Shown here: piece after piece, positions 49,707 to 59,226 of the stretch | How positions within the stretch are numbered: the stretch's first letter is position 1 | Layout of the letters: the number at the start of each line of letters is the position of its first letter | NCBI GenBank assembly: GCA_905221605.1 | Contig: CAJNDS010002127.1 | Span: forward strand, 208,649-272,648 | DNA: 64,000 nucleotides | Direction: 5' to 3' | DNA from: Symbiodinium natans | Lineage: Eukaryota; Sar; Dinophyceae; Suessiales; Symbiodiniaceae | Translations under genes and position numbers: made by a program | Notes under the pieces: generated by a model | Database searches by the model: none | What the model saw: the letters and a program-made list of their open reading frames with translations, nothing else | Told to the model about the DNA's origin: nothing

Positions 49707-49800
49707 CCCCTAAACCCTAAACCCTAAACCCTAAACCCTAAACCCTAAACCCTAAACCCTAAACCCTAAACCCTAAACCCTAAACCCTAAACCCTAAACC
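49707..49800 (-). repeat. CCCTAAA array
   Basis: About 13 perfect units. Confidence 0.97.
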
Positions 49801-49805
49801 GTTTG

Positions 49806-49900
49806 AGGCTTCTTCGCCTGGACCTTTCCCTGCTGCTAAGGGCCCCGGGCCGTGTGGTCACCGCCACCTTGGCCGGCTGGTTCGAAACAGACGACCCCAA
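49806..49900 (+). other. Candidate exon
   Basis: Plus: LLRLDLSLLLRAPGRVVTAT then LAGWFETDDP. Minus open but less protein-like. Confidence 0.43.
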
Positions 49901-49964
49901 AACCCCGAATCCCGAAACCCTGCAACCCCCCCAGACCCTAAACCCTTAAGCCCCAACCGGAGGC

Positions 49965-50018
49965 CCTCGTCGATCCTGAGCCACGCAAGACGTGGAGTAC
50001 ATGGAGCCGGGTCTAGGG
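49965..50018 (+). other. Candidate exon, possibly terminal
   Basis: Plus: EALVDPEPRKTWSTWSRV followed by TAG. Confidence 0.38.
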
Positions 50019-50160
50019 GTTGAGGGTCTAGGGTTTCGGGTCTGAAGGTGACTACATGAAGTCGTGAGTTTAGGGCGGATACCCTTCTATACCCTAGAAC
50101 AGGCCCAAGAACCCTCTTGGAAAGGTGAGGGCCACATTTGCCCTTAGATTTAGGGCGTCA

Positions 50161-50266
50161 CTAAACCCTAAACCCTAAACCCTAAACCCTAAACCCTAAA
50201 CCCTAAACCCTAAAACCCTAAACCCTAAACCTAAAACCCTAAACCCTAAACCCTAAACCCTAAACA
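50161..50266 (-). repeat. CCCTAAA array
   Basis: About 15 units. Confidence 0.95.
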
Positions 50267-50316
50267 TGGCTTGGCCCTTGAATCGAAGCTCCCCCAGAAC
50301 CCCCTGTGGGGGGCAC

Positions 50317-50343
50317 CTGGGCCTCGCCGTACATGTCACCCTC
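50317..50343 (-). CDS. Candidate 27-bp micro-exon
   Basis: Minus: CGCCAG, nine codons EGDMYGEAQ, then GTGCCC. Very short, so coincidence is possible. Confidence 0.35.
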
Positions 50344-50436
50344 CTGGCGGGAGGTTTGAGGTCTGATTGGGTTGATAGGGGTTGTGGGGGGGGCGTTTAG
50401 CGAATCTACGGTTTGGGGCTTGTAGGGTATAGAGTT

Positions 50437-50498
50437 TAGCGTTTAGGGTTTAGGGTTTAGGGTTCAGGGTTTAGGGTTTAGGGTTTCGGGTTTAGGGT

Positions 50499-50537
<39 letters not shown>

Positions 50538-50545
50538 GGTTCAGC
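50437..50545 (+). repeat. TTTAGGG then TTGAGGG array
   Basis: About 15 units, the last seven TTGAGGG. Confidence 0.93.
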
Positions 50546-50687
50546 CGTTTCGGGTCGAGAGTTTAGGGGTGCTTGGGATTGGGGCGACCTGGCCCGAGGC
50601 ATACCGAAGCACGCACCCCAAGAAGCTTCGCTTGAACAAGCCGAAAAGTCGCCAAGCTAGAGGAGACCTGACAGAAAACAGAATAAC

Positions 50688-50762
50688 CCTAAACCCTAAA
50701 CCCTAAATCCTAAACCCTAAACCCTAAACCCCAAACCCTCAATACCCTTAAACCCTAAACCC
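50688..50762 (-). repeat. CCCTAAA array
   Basis: About 10 units. Confidence 0.9.
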
Positions 50763-50969
50763 GAAGCTTCAGTTACTTGACCGTGCCACAAACACACCAT
50801 TCTTGTAGGTGTTGAGGGTGTAGAGTTCAGCGCACGTGAAACCTTCAGCCAGAAACACCGCAAACCTAAACCCTCCCAATCTTAAACCTCCTACACCCCG
50901 CACCCTAAATCCTAAACCCGAAGCCCTGAAACCCTAAACCCCCGCAAGCCCTAGAACTGTCAGACCCCA

Positions 50970-51062
50970 CCCTAAACCCTAAACCCTATACCCTAAACCC
51001 TAAACCCTAAACCCTAAACCCTAAACCCTAAACCCTAAACCCTAAACCCTAAACCCAAACCC
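50970..51062 (-). repeat. CCCTAAA array
   Basis: About 13 units. Confidence 0.96.
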
Positions 51063-51065
51063 TGG

Positions 51066-51119
51066 GGGAGTCCTCCCTCGTGAGCGAGGCTCGCGTGGCT
51101 GGTGCCATCTGGTTACCAG
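51066..51119 (+). CDS. Candidate exon with GT donor
   Basis: Plus: ESSLVSEARVAGAIWLP then CCAG|GTGATT. Flanked by a CCCTAAA array and a TTTAGGG array. Confidence 0.48.
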
Positions 51120-51133
51120 GTGATTTTTGTATG

Positions 51134-51265
51134 GGTTTAGGGTTTAGGGTTTAGGGTTTAGGGTTTAGGGTTTCGGGTTTCGGGTTTAGGGTTTAGGGTT
51201 AAGGGTTTAGGGTTTAGGGTTTAGGGTTTAGGGTTTAGGGTTTAGGGTTTAGGGTTTAGGGTTTT
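51134..51265 (+). repeat. TTTAGGG array
   Basis: About 19 units. Confidence 0.96.
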
Positions 51266-51504
51266 ATGGGGGAAGCGTAGTGGGGGTCGGACTTGTGTGG
51301 GGCTTCAGGTTTATTGGGTGTCTCGGGGGGGCTGGTTTAAGGCTTAGGGGTTTAGGGGCTTCGGGTTTAGAGGGGTTTAGAGGGGCTTACGGGGGTTTTG
51401 AGGGGCTCGGAGGCCTTAGGGGCGTTTGGGGCCCCTCAGGGCCCTTGAACCACTAAACCCCAAAACCCTGATTCCTGAGCCCAGGCTTTAGGTCCGGCGA
51501 AGCC

Positions 51505-51587
51505 TTTAGGGTTTAGGGTTTAGGGTTTAGGGTTTACGGTTTACGGTTTAGGGTTTAGGGTTTAGGGTTTAGGGTTTAGGGTTTAGG
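51505..51587 (+). repeat. TTTAGGG array
   Basis: About 12 units with two TTTACGG. Confidence 0.95.
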
Positions 51588-51869
51588 GCCGAAGGGTTCC
51601 CGCCGAACGCACCCGCAACAAAAACAACGAAAGCCCCAAAAGCCAGAACCTCCAAAGCCCTTCAAGCCCCGCACCATGCACAAAACCATCCTCCTGAAGT
51701 CCAAAGCCAAACAAAACAAACTCGACACTAAACCCTAAATCCTACAGGCTAAACCCTATGTACCCCCCCCCCCCCCCAAAAAAAAAAAATCTCTCTGCAC
51801 CTCCTCTCGAGGAATCGTTCGGGGAGCCTGGCCGGCGCTTTTACGACAAAAGGGCAGGGAACTGTTAGA

Positions 51870-51935
51870 ACCCTAAACCCTAAACCCTAAACCCTAAACC
51901 CTAAACCCCAAACCCTAAACCCCAAACCCTAAACC
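51870..51935 (-). repeat. CCCTAAA array
   Basis: About 9 units. 51590-51869 before it is A/C-rich with a C run, no gene. Confidence 0.92.
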
Positions 51936-52370
51936 TACTGTTGGGGTTGCGGTCTTTGGGGCTGAGGGCTCTGGGGGATGCCGGGGGCTTCGATTTCAGG
52001 CTTCCGGCGCTACTGATGGACAAAATCCTGCATGACCTTAAGGACCCTAAGCTATGGGGATTATGGTCTATTCCATTTAATGGGTAATGCAGGTTTTTGT
52101 CCATCAGCGCTATGGATTTGTGAAGAGACCCCCCCAAACGCTACGTTGCCGCCCTTGCAGTTTGCCACCCTGGCAAACCAAATCGGGTTGACTTGGGATA
52201 AACCTTACCTGCACCATTCTTGGGGTGCTATTTAAACATGATCATTTTTGCTTCCTCAGAAAAAGGTAAAGTGGCACAAGTCACCCCAAAAGGGTTTAGG
52301 CTTCATAGTCGTAAAGGGCATATGACCCCCAATTTCAGGGTTCATTTGGTCTCAAGGTACTTGGACAGGG
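51936..52370. other. Spacer, no clear gene
   Basis: Opposed open frames of 67-78 residues only. GATGGACAAAATCCTGCAT near 52015 and ATGCAGGTTTTTGTCCATC near 52086 are an imperfect inverted pair, possibly a small foldback element. Confidence 0.4.
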
Positions 52371-52520
52371 CCCTAAACCCTAAACCCTAAACCCTAAACC
52401 CTAAACCCTAAACCCTAAACCCTAAACCCTAAACCCTAAACCCTAAACCCTAAACCCCTAAACCCCTAAAACCCTAAACCCTAAACCCTAAACCCCTAAA
52501 CCCCTAAACCCTAAACCCTG
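52371..52520 (-). repeat. CCCTAAA array with CCCCTAAA units
   Basis: About 20 units. Confidence 0.96.
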
Positions 52521-52522
52521 AA

Positions 52523-52590
52523 ATGGACGCCGCTCGCTCAGTTGTCGTGTCACTCCTCGGGCCCAACTGCGGCTTGCGAAGCCCAAGGCC
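52523..52590 (+). other. Candidate exon
   Basis: Plus: MDAARSVVVSLLGPNCGLRS ending CCAAG|GC. Confidence 0.42.
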
Positions 52591-52629
52591 CCTGAAACCC
52601 CCAAAAAACCCTCACCCCGAACCCTACAC

Positions 52630-52712
52630 GGGTTTAAGGGTTTAGGGTTTGGGGTTTGGGGTTTGGGGTTTAGGGTTTAGGGTTTAGGGTTTAGGGTTTA
52701 GGGTTTAGGGAA
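52630..52712 (+). repeat. TTTAGGG / TTTGGGG array
   Basis: About 12 units. Confidence 0.95.
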
Positions 52713-52781
52713 CCCGAAAACTCTAAGCCCTCAACCCCGCAACCCTTAACCCCGAACCCTGAACCCTAACCCTCCTCCCTC

Positions 52782-52880
52782 CGCAACCTGCGGAAAAGGG
52801 AGCCGCTGTTGCAGGGGTGGTGCCTGGCAGTCGATTTCCAAGCTCAGCTGGGGGCTTCCAGGGTTTGGAGGAACTCTTGA
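52782..52880 (+). other. Candidate exon
   Basis: Plus: LRKREPLLQGWCLAVDFQAQ then LGAS. Confidence 0.4.
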
Positions 52881-52919
52881 GGGAGGTTTAGGGTTCAGGG
52901 TTCAGGGCTTAGGATTCTT

Positions 52920-53062
52920 AGGGGTTTAGGGTTTAGGGTTTAGGGTTTAGGGTTTAGGGTTTGGGGTTTAGGGTTTAGGGTTTAGGGTTTAGGGTTTAGG
53001 GTTTAGGGTTTAGGGTTTAGGGTTTAGGGTTTAGGGTTTGGGGTTTGGGGTTTGGGGTTTAG
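52920..53062 (+). repeat. TTTAGGG array
   Basis: About 20 units, last three TTTGGGG. Confidence 0.96.
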
Positions 53063-53155
53063 ACTTACAGTAGGGTTTAGGGTAAGAACCTTTACTCCCC
53101 ATGGGGACCCTACCGCAGGGGTCGGAAGAGTTCCGAAGATTTTTCATTTAAACGG

Positions 53156-53240
53156 CAGGGTTTAGGGTTTAGGGTTTAGGGTTTAGGGTTTAGGGTTTAG
53201 GGTTTAGGGTTTAGGGTTTAGGGTTTAGGGTTTAGGGTTC
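53156..53240 (+). repeat. TTTAGGG array
   Basis: About 12 units. Confidence 0.96.
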
Positions 53241-53376
53241 TACTAGAATAACCTCCCCCCCCCCCCCCCCCCGAAACGCAAAACTCTATTGCTTTAAGCC
53301 CCTGCTGGTACCCCAAACCGCCAGCTCCCAACACCCATGCCCCAGGCTTCTCACAAACGAAACCTGCAAGCAAAGT

Positions 53377-53478
53377 TTGGGAAGTTTCCCCGTTATACTA
53401 ACAGTCCTCAACAGGGATCAATCTAGGGGGTACGATCATCCCCATTAAGGACTGTTAGTAGAAGGGGGAACATCCCAA
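53377..53478. mobile_element. Foldback MITE, GGGATGTTCCCC family
   Basis: TTATACTAACAGTCC at the left and GGACTGTTAGTAGAAGGGGG at the right; about 102 bp. Confidence 0.78.
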
Positions 53479-53526
53479 CCTATAACCCTGAATCCTGGAA
53501 CCCTAAACCTTAAACTCGAATTCCTG

Positions 53527-53635
53527 AACCCTAAACCCTAAACCCGAAACCCTAAACCTTAAACCCTAAACCCTAGACCCCTAAACCCTAAACCCTAAAC
53601 CCTAAACGCTAAACCCTAAACCCTAAACCCTAACC
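53527..53635 (-). repeat. CCCTAAA array
   Basis: About 15 units. Confidence 0.94.
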
Positions 53636-53647
53636 CGAACCAGCGAG

Positions 53648-53717
53648 AAATGGGGCCTCCACATTGGACGGGACCGAGAAACGCGGCCTCTCCACGCTGG
53701 CCCTGCGGAGCGCCCAG
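53648..53717 (+). CDS. Candidate exon ending in a duplicated AG|GA boundary
   Basis: Plus: RNGASTLDGTEKRGLSTLAL then RSAQ, then CAG|GATCTTTTTGAG. The next exon would start at 53954 with GAGCTTTTTGAG, in phase. An alternative GT donor lies at GAG|GTTGCG. Confidence 0.5.
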
Positions 53718-53969
53718 GATCTTTTTGAGGTTGCGTTTAGGGGTTTAGGGGTTTAGGGGTTTAGGGGTTTAGGGGTTTAGGGGTTTAGGGGTTTAGGGGT
53801 TTAGGGGTTTAGGGGTTTAGGGGTTTAGGGGTTTAGGGGTTAGGGGTTTAGGGGTTTAGGGGTTTAGGGGTTTAGGGGTTTAGGGGTTTAGGGGTTTAGG
53901 GGTTGAGGGGTTGAGGGGTTTAGGGGTTTAGGGTTTTGGGTTGGAGTGGCCAGGAGCTTTTTGAGGTTG
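53714..53969 (+). repeat. TTTAGGGG array flanked by a 20-bp direct duplication
   Basis: CCAGGATCTTTTTGAGGTTG (53714-53733) and CCAGGAGCTTTTTGAGGTTG (53950-53969), 19 of 20 identical. About 24 eight-base TTTAGGGG units lie at 53735-53937. Confidence 0.9.
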
Positions 53970-54069
53970 GGTTTAGGGTCTTGGGTTGAGGCCTGTGCCA
54001 AGTGAATAGAGTTTGGAGGCCACGGCGCCCTTAGGGGTGTCTGAGGGTTGCTTCCGGGCACACAGCAAT

Positions 54070-54115
54070 CCCCTAAACCCTAAACCCTAAACCCTAAACC
54101 CTAAACCCTAAACAT
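54070..54115 (-). repeat. Short CCCTAAA array
   Basis: Six units. 54116-54247 after it is unique. Confidence 0.92.
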
Positions 54116-54247
54116 CTTACAACACCGGCCGCCGGGTTCCCACCCGCAAAAAGAACCCAACGAAATGTCTCGTCTTTTTGGGGACTGAATGAATCCTAAA
54201 TTGGGGTCATATAATTTACACTACTAACTCATATTCCTTCAGAACCA

Positions 54248-54300
54248 TAAACCCTCAACCCTAAACCCTAAACCCTAAACCCTCAACCCTAAACCCCAAC
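54248..54300 (-). repeat. Short CCCTAAA array
   Basis: Seven units, two CCCTCAA. Confidence 0.9.
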
Positions 54301-54375
54301 AACCCCTGAAGCCCCGAAGTGCCCCAGGCCCCTCATCTCGGACGCCAAGCCTGGCAACCGACGGCCTTAGGACTG

Positions 54376-54475
54376 CAGTTTAGGGTTTAGGGTTTAGGGT
54401 TTAGGGTTTAGGGTTTAGGGTTTAGGGTTTAGGGTTTAGGGTTTAGGGTTTAGGGTTTAGGGTTTAGGGTTTAGC
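54376..54475 (+). repeat. TTTAGGG array
   Basis: About 14 units. Confidence 0.96.
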
Positions 54476-54659
54476 GCTTGGGGTTACTGTACAGGGTTTA
54501 GGATCAAGGGTTTGGGGCTTAGGGTTTAGAATGATAGGGTTTTGGGGTTTCGGGGATGAGGGTTTTGGGGTTTAAGGGCCCCGTAGGTGCCAGAGTTCAG
54601 GGATTCAAGGGAGGTCCACACCTTCAAACCTAAACTCTAGAATCATTAACCCCAAAAAC

Positions 54660-54726
54660 TAAACCCTAAGCCCTAAACCCTGAACCCTGAACCCTAAACT
54701 CTAAACCCTAAACCCTAAACCCTAAA
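54660..54726 (-). repeat. CCCTAAA array
   Basis: About 9 units. Confidence 0.92.
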
Positions 54727-54826
54727 CAGGCTTTCAGTGGTCAGGAGCTTCGGGGCTGGAAAGCGTGTAGGATCTAAGCAGGGGAATTACGTGCCCCAAG
54801 CTGGGGCGGAATTCTTCATTCTGACC

Positions 54827-54935
54827 ACCCTAAACCCCAAACCCCAAACCCCAAACCCTAAACCCTAAACCCCAAACCCTAAACCCTAAACCCTAAACCC
54901 CAAACCCTAAACTCTAAACCCCAAACCCTAAATCC
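54827..54935 (-). repeat. CCCCAAA / CCCTAAA array
   Basis: About 15 units. Confidence 0.94.
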
Positions 54936-55042
54936 CAGACAAGACCAGCCGAACTTCCACCTGCAACTCACAGCCCGAGGCACCCGAAACCCCAAACCCT
55001 GGAACTCAGGGGAGTCCGGGATTCGGGGCTTGTTGATGTAGA

Positions 55043-55152
55043 CCCTCAACCCTAAACCCTAAACGCTAAACCCTAAACCCTAAACCCTAAACCCTAAACC
55101 CTAAACCCTAAACCCTAAACCCTAAACCCTAAACCCTAAACCCTAACCCTAA
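55043..55152 (-). repeat. CCCTAAA array
   Basis: About 15 units. Confidence 0.96.
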
Positions 55153-55315
55153 TTGTCTAAACAGCTGACAAGCAGAGCTTAAGTAAATGCATCCACAGCG
55201 CCTGGTAGGCCAAATTGCTCAATTGACTTAAGGGCCTTCCCACCAAAAGAGTTTTAGGTGGCCAGCCAGGGCTGGGAGGCCCCAAAAAAGAACAAATTAG
55301 GTTCTAAAATAAAAG

Positions 55316-55385
55316 CTTTCGCTCAAAACTTTCGCTTAAAACTTTCGGTCAAAACATTGGGGCCCAAACCCTGTACAACATCTCC
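55316..55385 (-). repeat. Second site of the AAAACTTTCGC minisatellite
   Basis: GCTCAAAACTTTCGCTTAAA, then AACCCTGTACAACATCTCC, matching the 45046-45575 array. Confidence 0.75.
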
Positions 55386-55850
55386 AAACCCTAAACCCTA
55401 AACCCTAAGACCCTAAACCCTAAACCCTAAACCCTAAGAACCTAAACCCGAAGCCCTTAAGATCCCGGGCTGAGGGCTCATGGCTCCTCCACCAGGCTAG
55501 AACCCAAACCCCGCTCCTTTCCAACTCTCACACCACCCTACTAAACCCTAAACCCCATAGATTCAAGACCCTAACTAAACCCTAAACCCCACACCCTGAA
55601 CCCTAAACCCCTAAGACCCAAAACCCTAAACCCTAGACCCCAAACCCCATATGCCCTACACCCTTTATGCTGCAACTCCAGCACCCCTCATGTAGGGGCT
55701 TGAATAAGTAGAACAGGCGTTTTGGGGGTGACTATCGTATAATTGCAATACCCTAAAACCTAAACCCTAAACCCTAAACCCTAAAAACCTAAACCCTAAA
55801 CCCTAAACCCTCGACCCTAGACCCTAAACCCTAAACCCTAAACCCTAACT
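55384..55850 (-). repeat. Broken CCCTAAA arrays
   Basis: Arrays at 55384-55445 and 55745-55850 with degenerate units between; no exon identified. Confidence 0.85.
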
Positions 55851-55937
55851 CCCCCACCCCTAGACCTCTTTGGGCGCCAGGCGAGAAGCCGGTGGTGGCA
55901 TCCAGGTAGGGCCCCTGCGCGCACGAGGGCTTAGGGG

Positions 55938-56445
55938 GATTTGGGGTTTAGGGTTTGGGGTTTAGGGTTTGGGGTTTGGGGTTTAGGGTTGGGGTTTAGG
56001 GCTTAGGGTTTAGGGTTTAGGGTTTGGGGTTTAGGGTTTTGGGGGGTTTGAGGTTTAGGGTTTAGGGCTTAGGGTTTAGGGTTTGGGGTTTAGGGTTTAG
56101 GGGGGTTTAGGGGTTTAGGGGGTTTCGGGGGTTTAGGGGGTTTAGGGGGTTTAGGGGGGTTCGGGGGTTTAGGGGGTTGGGGGTTTAGGGGTTTAGGGGG
56201 TTTAGGGGTTTAGGGGGTTTAGGGGGTTTAGGGGGTTTAGGGGGTTTAGGGAATTAGGAGGTTTAGGGGGTTTAGGGGGTTTAGGGGGTTTAGGGGGTTT
56301 AGGGGGTTTAGGGGGTTTAGGGGGTTAGGGGGTTTAGGGGGTTTAGGGGGTTTAGGGGGTTTAGGGGGTTTAGGGGGTTTAGGGGGTTTAGGGGGTTTAG
56401 GGGGTTTAGGGTTTGGGGTTTAGGGTTTAGGGTTTAGGGTCAGGG
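55938..56445 (+). repeat. TTTAGGG array expanding into TTTAGGGGG units
   Basis: Seven-base TTTAGGG/TTTGGGG to about 56095, then about 30 nine-base TTTAGGGGG units to 56405, then seven-base again. Confidence 0.97.
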
Positions 56446-56566
56446 GCTGGGGGGCGGGGGGGGGGGGTCACGAGCCACCCCAGGCATACGATCTGGGGTC
56501 GAGTGTGCGCTACACCTATAAGGTTCGAGTAAGGCCAAAACCCTCCAGCTTTTGGATTTGTAGGGT

Positions 56567-56672
56567 TTAGGGTTTAGGGCTTAGGGCTTAGGGCTTAGGG
56601 CTTAGGGCTTAGGGCTTAGGGCTTAGGGCTTAGGGCTTAGGGCTTAGGGCTTAGGGCTTAGGGCTTAGGGCT
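56567..56672 (+). repeat. CTTAGGG array
   Basis: About 14 pure CTTAGGG units after one TTTAGGG. Confidence 0.97.
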
Positions 56673-56674
56673 CC

Positions 56675-56735
56675 AAATTGCTCCAGCAGCGCAACGACAC
56701 CTCCCCACTGCAGAAGTCCGGCACCGCTGTCAGGG
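56675..56735. other. Candidate exon island
   Basis: Plus: SKLLQQRNDTSPLQKSGTAV then REIK. Minus: LPDSGAGLLQWGGVVALLEQ. Strand undecided. Confidence 0.43.
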
Positions 56736-56742
56736 AGATTAA

Positions 56743-56827
56743 AGGTTTAGGGTTCAGGGTTCAGGGTTCAGGGTTCAGGGTTTAGGGTTTAGGGTTTAGG
56801 GTTTAGGGTTCAGGGTTCAGGGTTCAT
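56743..56827 (+). repeat. TTCAGGG / TTTAGGG array
   Basis: TTCAGGG blocks on both sides of a TTTAGGG core. Confidence 0.94.
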
Positions 56828-56969
56828 CGTTAGGATAACTTCCTTGCTTCTTTCCTTACATACAGCATTACGCAAGCTTGCTGCCTCATTTTGGCACCTT
56901 ACGTTAAGGGTTCCCATCGTAGGGAGACATACGGAATACTACTGTCTTATGGGGTTGCGTACTGCTTCA

Positions 56970-57379
56970 CCTACTGGCTCCTAGTAGGGAATGAGGGAAG
57001 TAGGTACCTTACATCGCCTTGTGTGTATATATATATATATTACATCGCCTATATATATATATATGCATATATATGTATATACATATATGTACATATATGT
57101 ATCGGTACATATCCTGTAAGGGATTATCATGTTCTACTCTACTTAGTAGGGGCCTCCTGAATAAAGTCAATTTCCCAGGCTGGTCAGGACACCCTGACTG
57201 TTTGGGGGGGTCCGCAATAAAGTCAAATCGTCCGGGTGTCGTAAGAAAAGTCCCGTGGACTGCTATAACCAAGGCGAAAACCAGCTTCGACTGTCCTTAA
57301 GGGGAGGGGGAGGGCCACACACTAAACAGGGTGCAACAATATAGGGTACGTCATGCCCTCGTTCCTTACGAAGAACCCG
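56970..57379. mobile_element. Possible larger TAGTAGGGAATG foldback element
   Basis: CTGGCTCCTAGTAGGGAATG near 56977 and CGTTCCTTACGAAGAACCCG near 57359 are an imperfect inverted pair. (AT)n at 57028-57065 lies inside. Weak. Confidence 0.35.
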
Positions 57380-57483
57380 CAGGTCTAAGCTCCAGCAGCC
57401 CAGAAGAGAGGGCCGGTGCCTTGGAGACTCGCGTCTGCACTTGATGCCTGGGCCAATGCCGGCTTGGGCTTTTTTTTCGCTCT

Positions 57484-57590
57484 GGGCCTTGAGCCCTAAA
57501 CCCTGAACCCTATAGGGTTTAGGGTTTAGGGTTTAGGGCTCGGGGCTTAGGGTTTAGGGTTTAGGGTTTAGGGTTCAGGGTTTATGTACC
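57484..57590. repeat. Telomeric repeats meeting tail to tail
   Basis: CCCTAAA/CCCTGAA switch to TTTAGGG at the palindrome AACCCTATAGGGTT (57506-57519). Confidence 0.9.
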
Positions 57591-58143
57591 CCAAACCCCA
57601 AGCTCCACACTGCACTTAGGGCCTTCTGAACCATGTAATGCCGATCCGGGGCTTGGCGAGGTTGTGTACTCGACAGGCGCTGGTGGCCCTTCCTGGAAGA
57701 AGGCAGAATCAGGGAGCCTTGTAAAGACACCCTAAAGTCATGGGCTTCCCTACTACCCCCCCTCACCCCTTAAATAACCTTTTTTAAGCTCAATTATCCC
57801 TAAAGAACCTTAATTATGGGGGGAACCCAGGGGGGGGTAGTATAGCGGGGGGTAGTAGGGGAACCCATGATTCAAAAACACCCTGGAGCTCCCGGCGCCT
57901 TCCTTCTATTGAGGGCGGCGCGAAGGAACTCTGGGGGGTTTAAAATGACACGACACCATCCCTACTTCTGAGGGCGGCGCGAACAGAAAACAGCCTAAGT
58001 GTCTTCAAGTGTTGCAGGCAAGCCCAGTGGCCCCCGACGAGTGAGTACTATAGCCCGTCCGGAATGGCCATCTCACAACAGCGCGACGCTGTTTGGGAAG
58101 TTGGGTCTCCCCACAGAGATTCCGCGCCGGGCCGGCTCGAAGC
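57591..58143. other. 3' flank of the 58-kb gene
   Basis: Unique; GAGGGCGGCGCGAA occurs twice (near 57913 and 57970). No exon supported. Confidence 0.35.
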
Positions 58144-59124
58144 TCAGACGAACTTGGCGATGAGATCTGCATTTTGGGAGATGTCCTTGAGCTTCTCACG
58201 CAGCAGCTTCATCGTGATCTGCACACCCTTCTCTGCAATGGGCTTCATCTTGACGCTCGAATTAAGCGTCTTCCGTCCAGGCTTCTCCTCTTGCGATTCA
58301 AGTAGATAGTCGTTGACCTCGTTGACGCAATTGAAGAACCACTCCTTCACCTCCGAGCCATCTGCTTCAACGGCCTGGAAGTAGTCATCCCACAGTGTGA
58401 CAACAACTCGGATGTTTGCGCCGTGGTTGGCGGCTCCGGGCTTCAAAGCCTCGAAAAGGCTTCCCATGGTTTTGCCCCGCTTATGGAGCTGGCCTTCCGC
58501 AGCACTGGACGCACACGCCCCCAGCAGGGCGAAAGATTGGCAGAACTGATGCGAGCCGGATTTCTGGTGGTCCCGGGTGTAGGAGTTGTACTTCTCCTCG
58601 CCTTTGTGCATGTACACCCAGTGGCCGGCATCACCCCCCCTGAACTCCAAGACGTGCCCGTCTGAAGGAATCTTCTTGGGCTTCTCTTCCTCAGCGTGCT
58701 CCGAAACGAAGTCCTTGTCCTCAGGCTGCCCAGTAGCTGAGGAACAACCTCGCCTAAAGGGGGTTCAAAGCTTCTGGCAGAGTTCTAAGCCCTCTAAACC
58801 GCAAAAAAAGGGAATGGTCGTGGTACTAGTGGGCATCCTGGTATCCCCCTTGTGTTGCAGATAGATGTGTGGGATGTCCAGCTTTGCGTTCTGACGGCGC
58901 AGCACCGAATGGACGTCGAGCATGATGTGCATGTCTCCCGCGAGCCGCAGGAGCCAATGCACCTGGTCCCCTAAACCCTAAACCCTAAACCCTAAACCCT
59001 AAACCCTAAACCCTAAACCCTAAACCCTAAACCCTAAACCCTAAACCCTGAACCCAAAACCGCAATGCACCTTGTCCCTCAAGTCTTCGAGCTCCTGCAA
59101 GTTCAGGCCAGGAGCACTTGACAT
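58144..59124 (-). CDS. Three-exon gene of unknown function with a telomeric-repeat intron (about 250 aa)
   Basis: Exons on the minus strand: 59124-59071 (18 codons from ATG), 58962-58846 (39 codons) and 58725-58144 (to TGA), all in phase 0. Exon 1 reads MSSAPGLNLQELEDLRDK, exon 2 starts VHWLLRLAGDMHIMLDVHSV. Exon 3 starts PEDKDFVSEHAEEEKPKK and includes HWVYMHKGEEKYNSYTRDHQ and IRVVVTLWDDYFQAVEADGS; its C-terminus is helical and Lys-rich. No signal peptide or membrane segment; no family recognised. Intron 1 (58963-59070) is GT-AG and consists mainly of telomeric repeats inside a 16-bp duplication. Intron 2 (58726-58845) probably uses a GA donor, less certain. Exon 1 may be preceded by others. 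Confidence 0.7.
58955..59078. repeat. Telomeric array with 16-bp duplication that supplies both splice sites
   Basis: CAATGCACCTGGTCCC (58955-58970) and CAATGCACCTTGTCCC (59063-59078), 15 of 16 identical. On the sense strand each copy holds (A/C)AG|GTGCATTG; the first serves as donor, the second as acceptor. About 11 CCCTAAA units lie between. Confidence 0.9.
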
Positions 59125-59146
59125 GGTGTGCCGAAGAGGAGCTACC

Positions 59147-59226
59147 TTAAACCCTAAACCCTAAACCCTGAACCTTGAACCCTGAACCCGAAACCCGAAA
59201 CCCTAAAACCCTAAACCCTAAACCTA
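59147..59226 (-). repeat. CCCTAAA array, degenerate
   Basis: About 11 units, with CCCTGAA and CCCGAAA. Confidence 0.9.
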
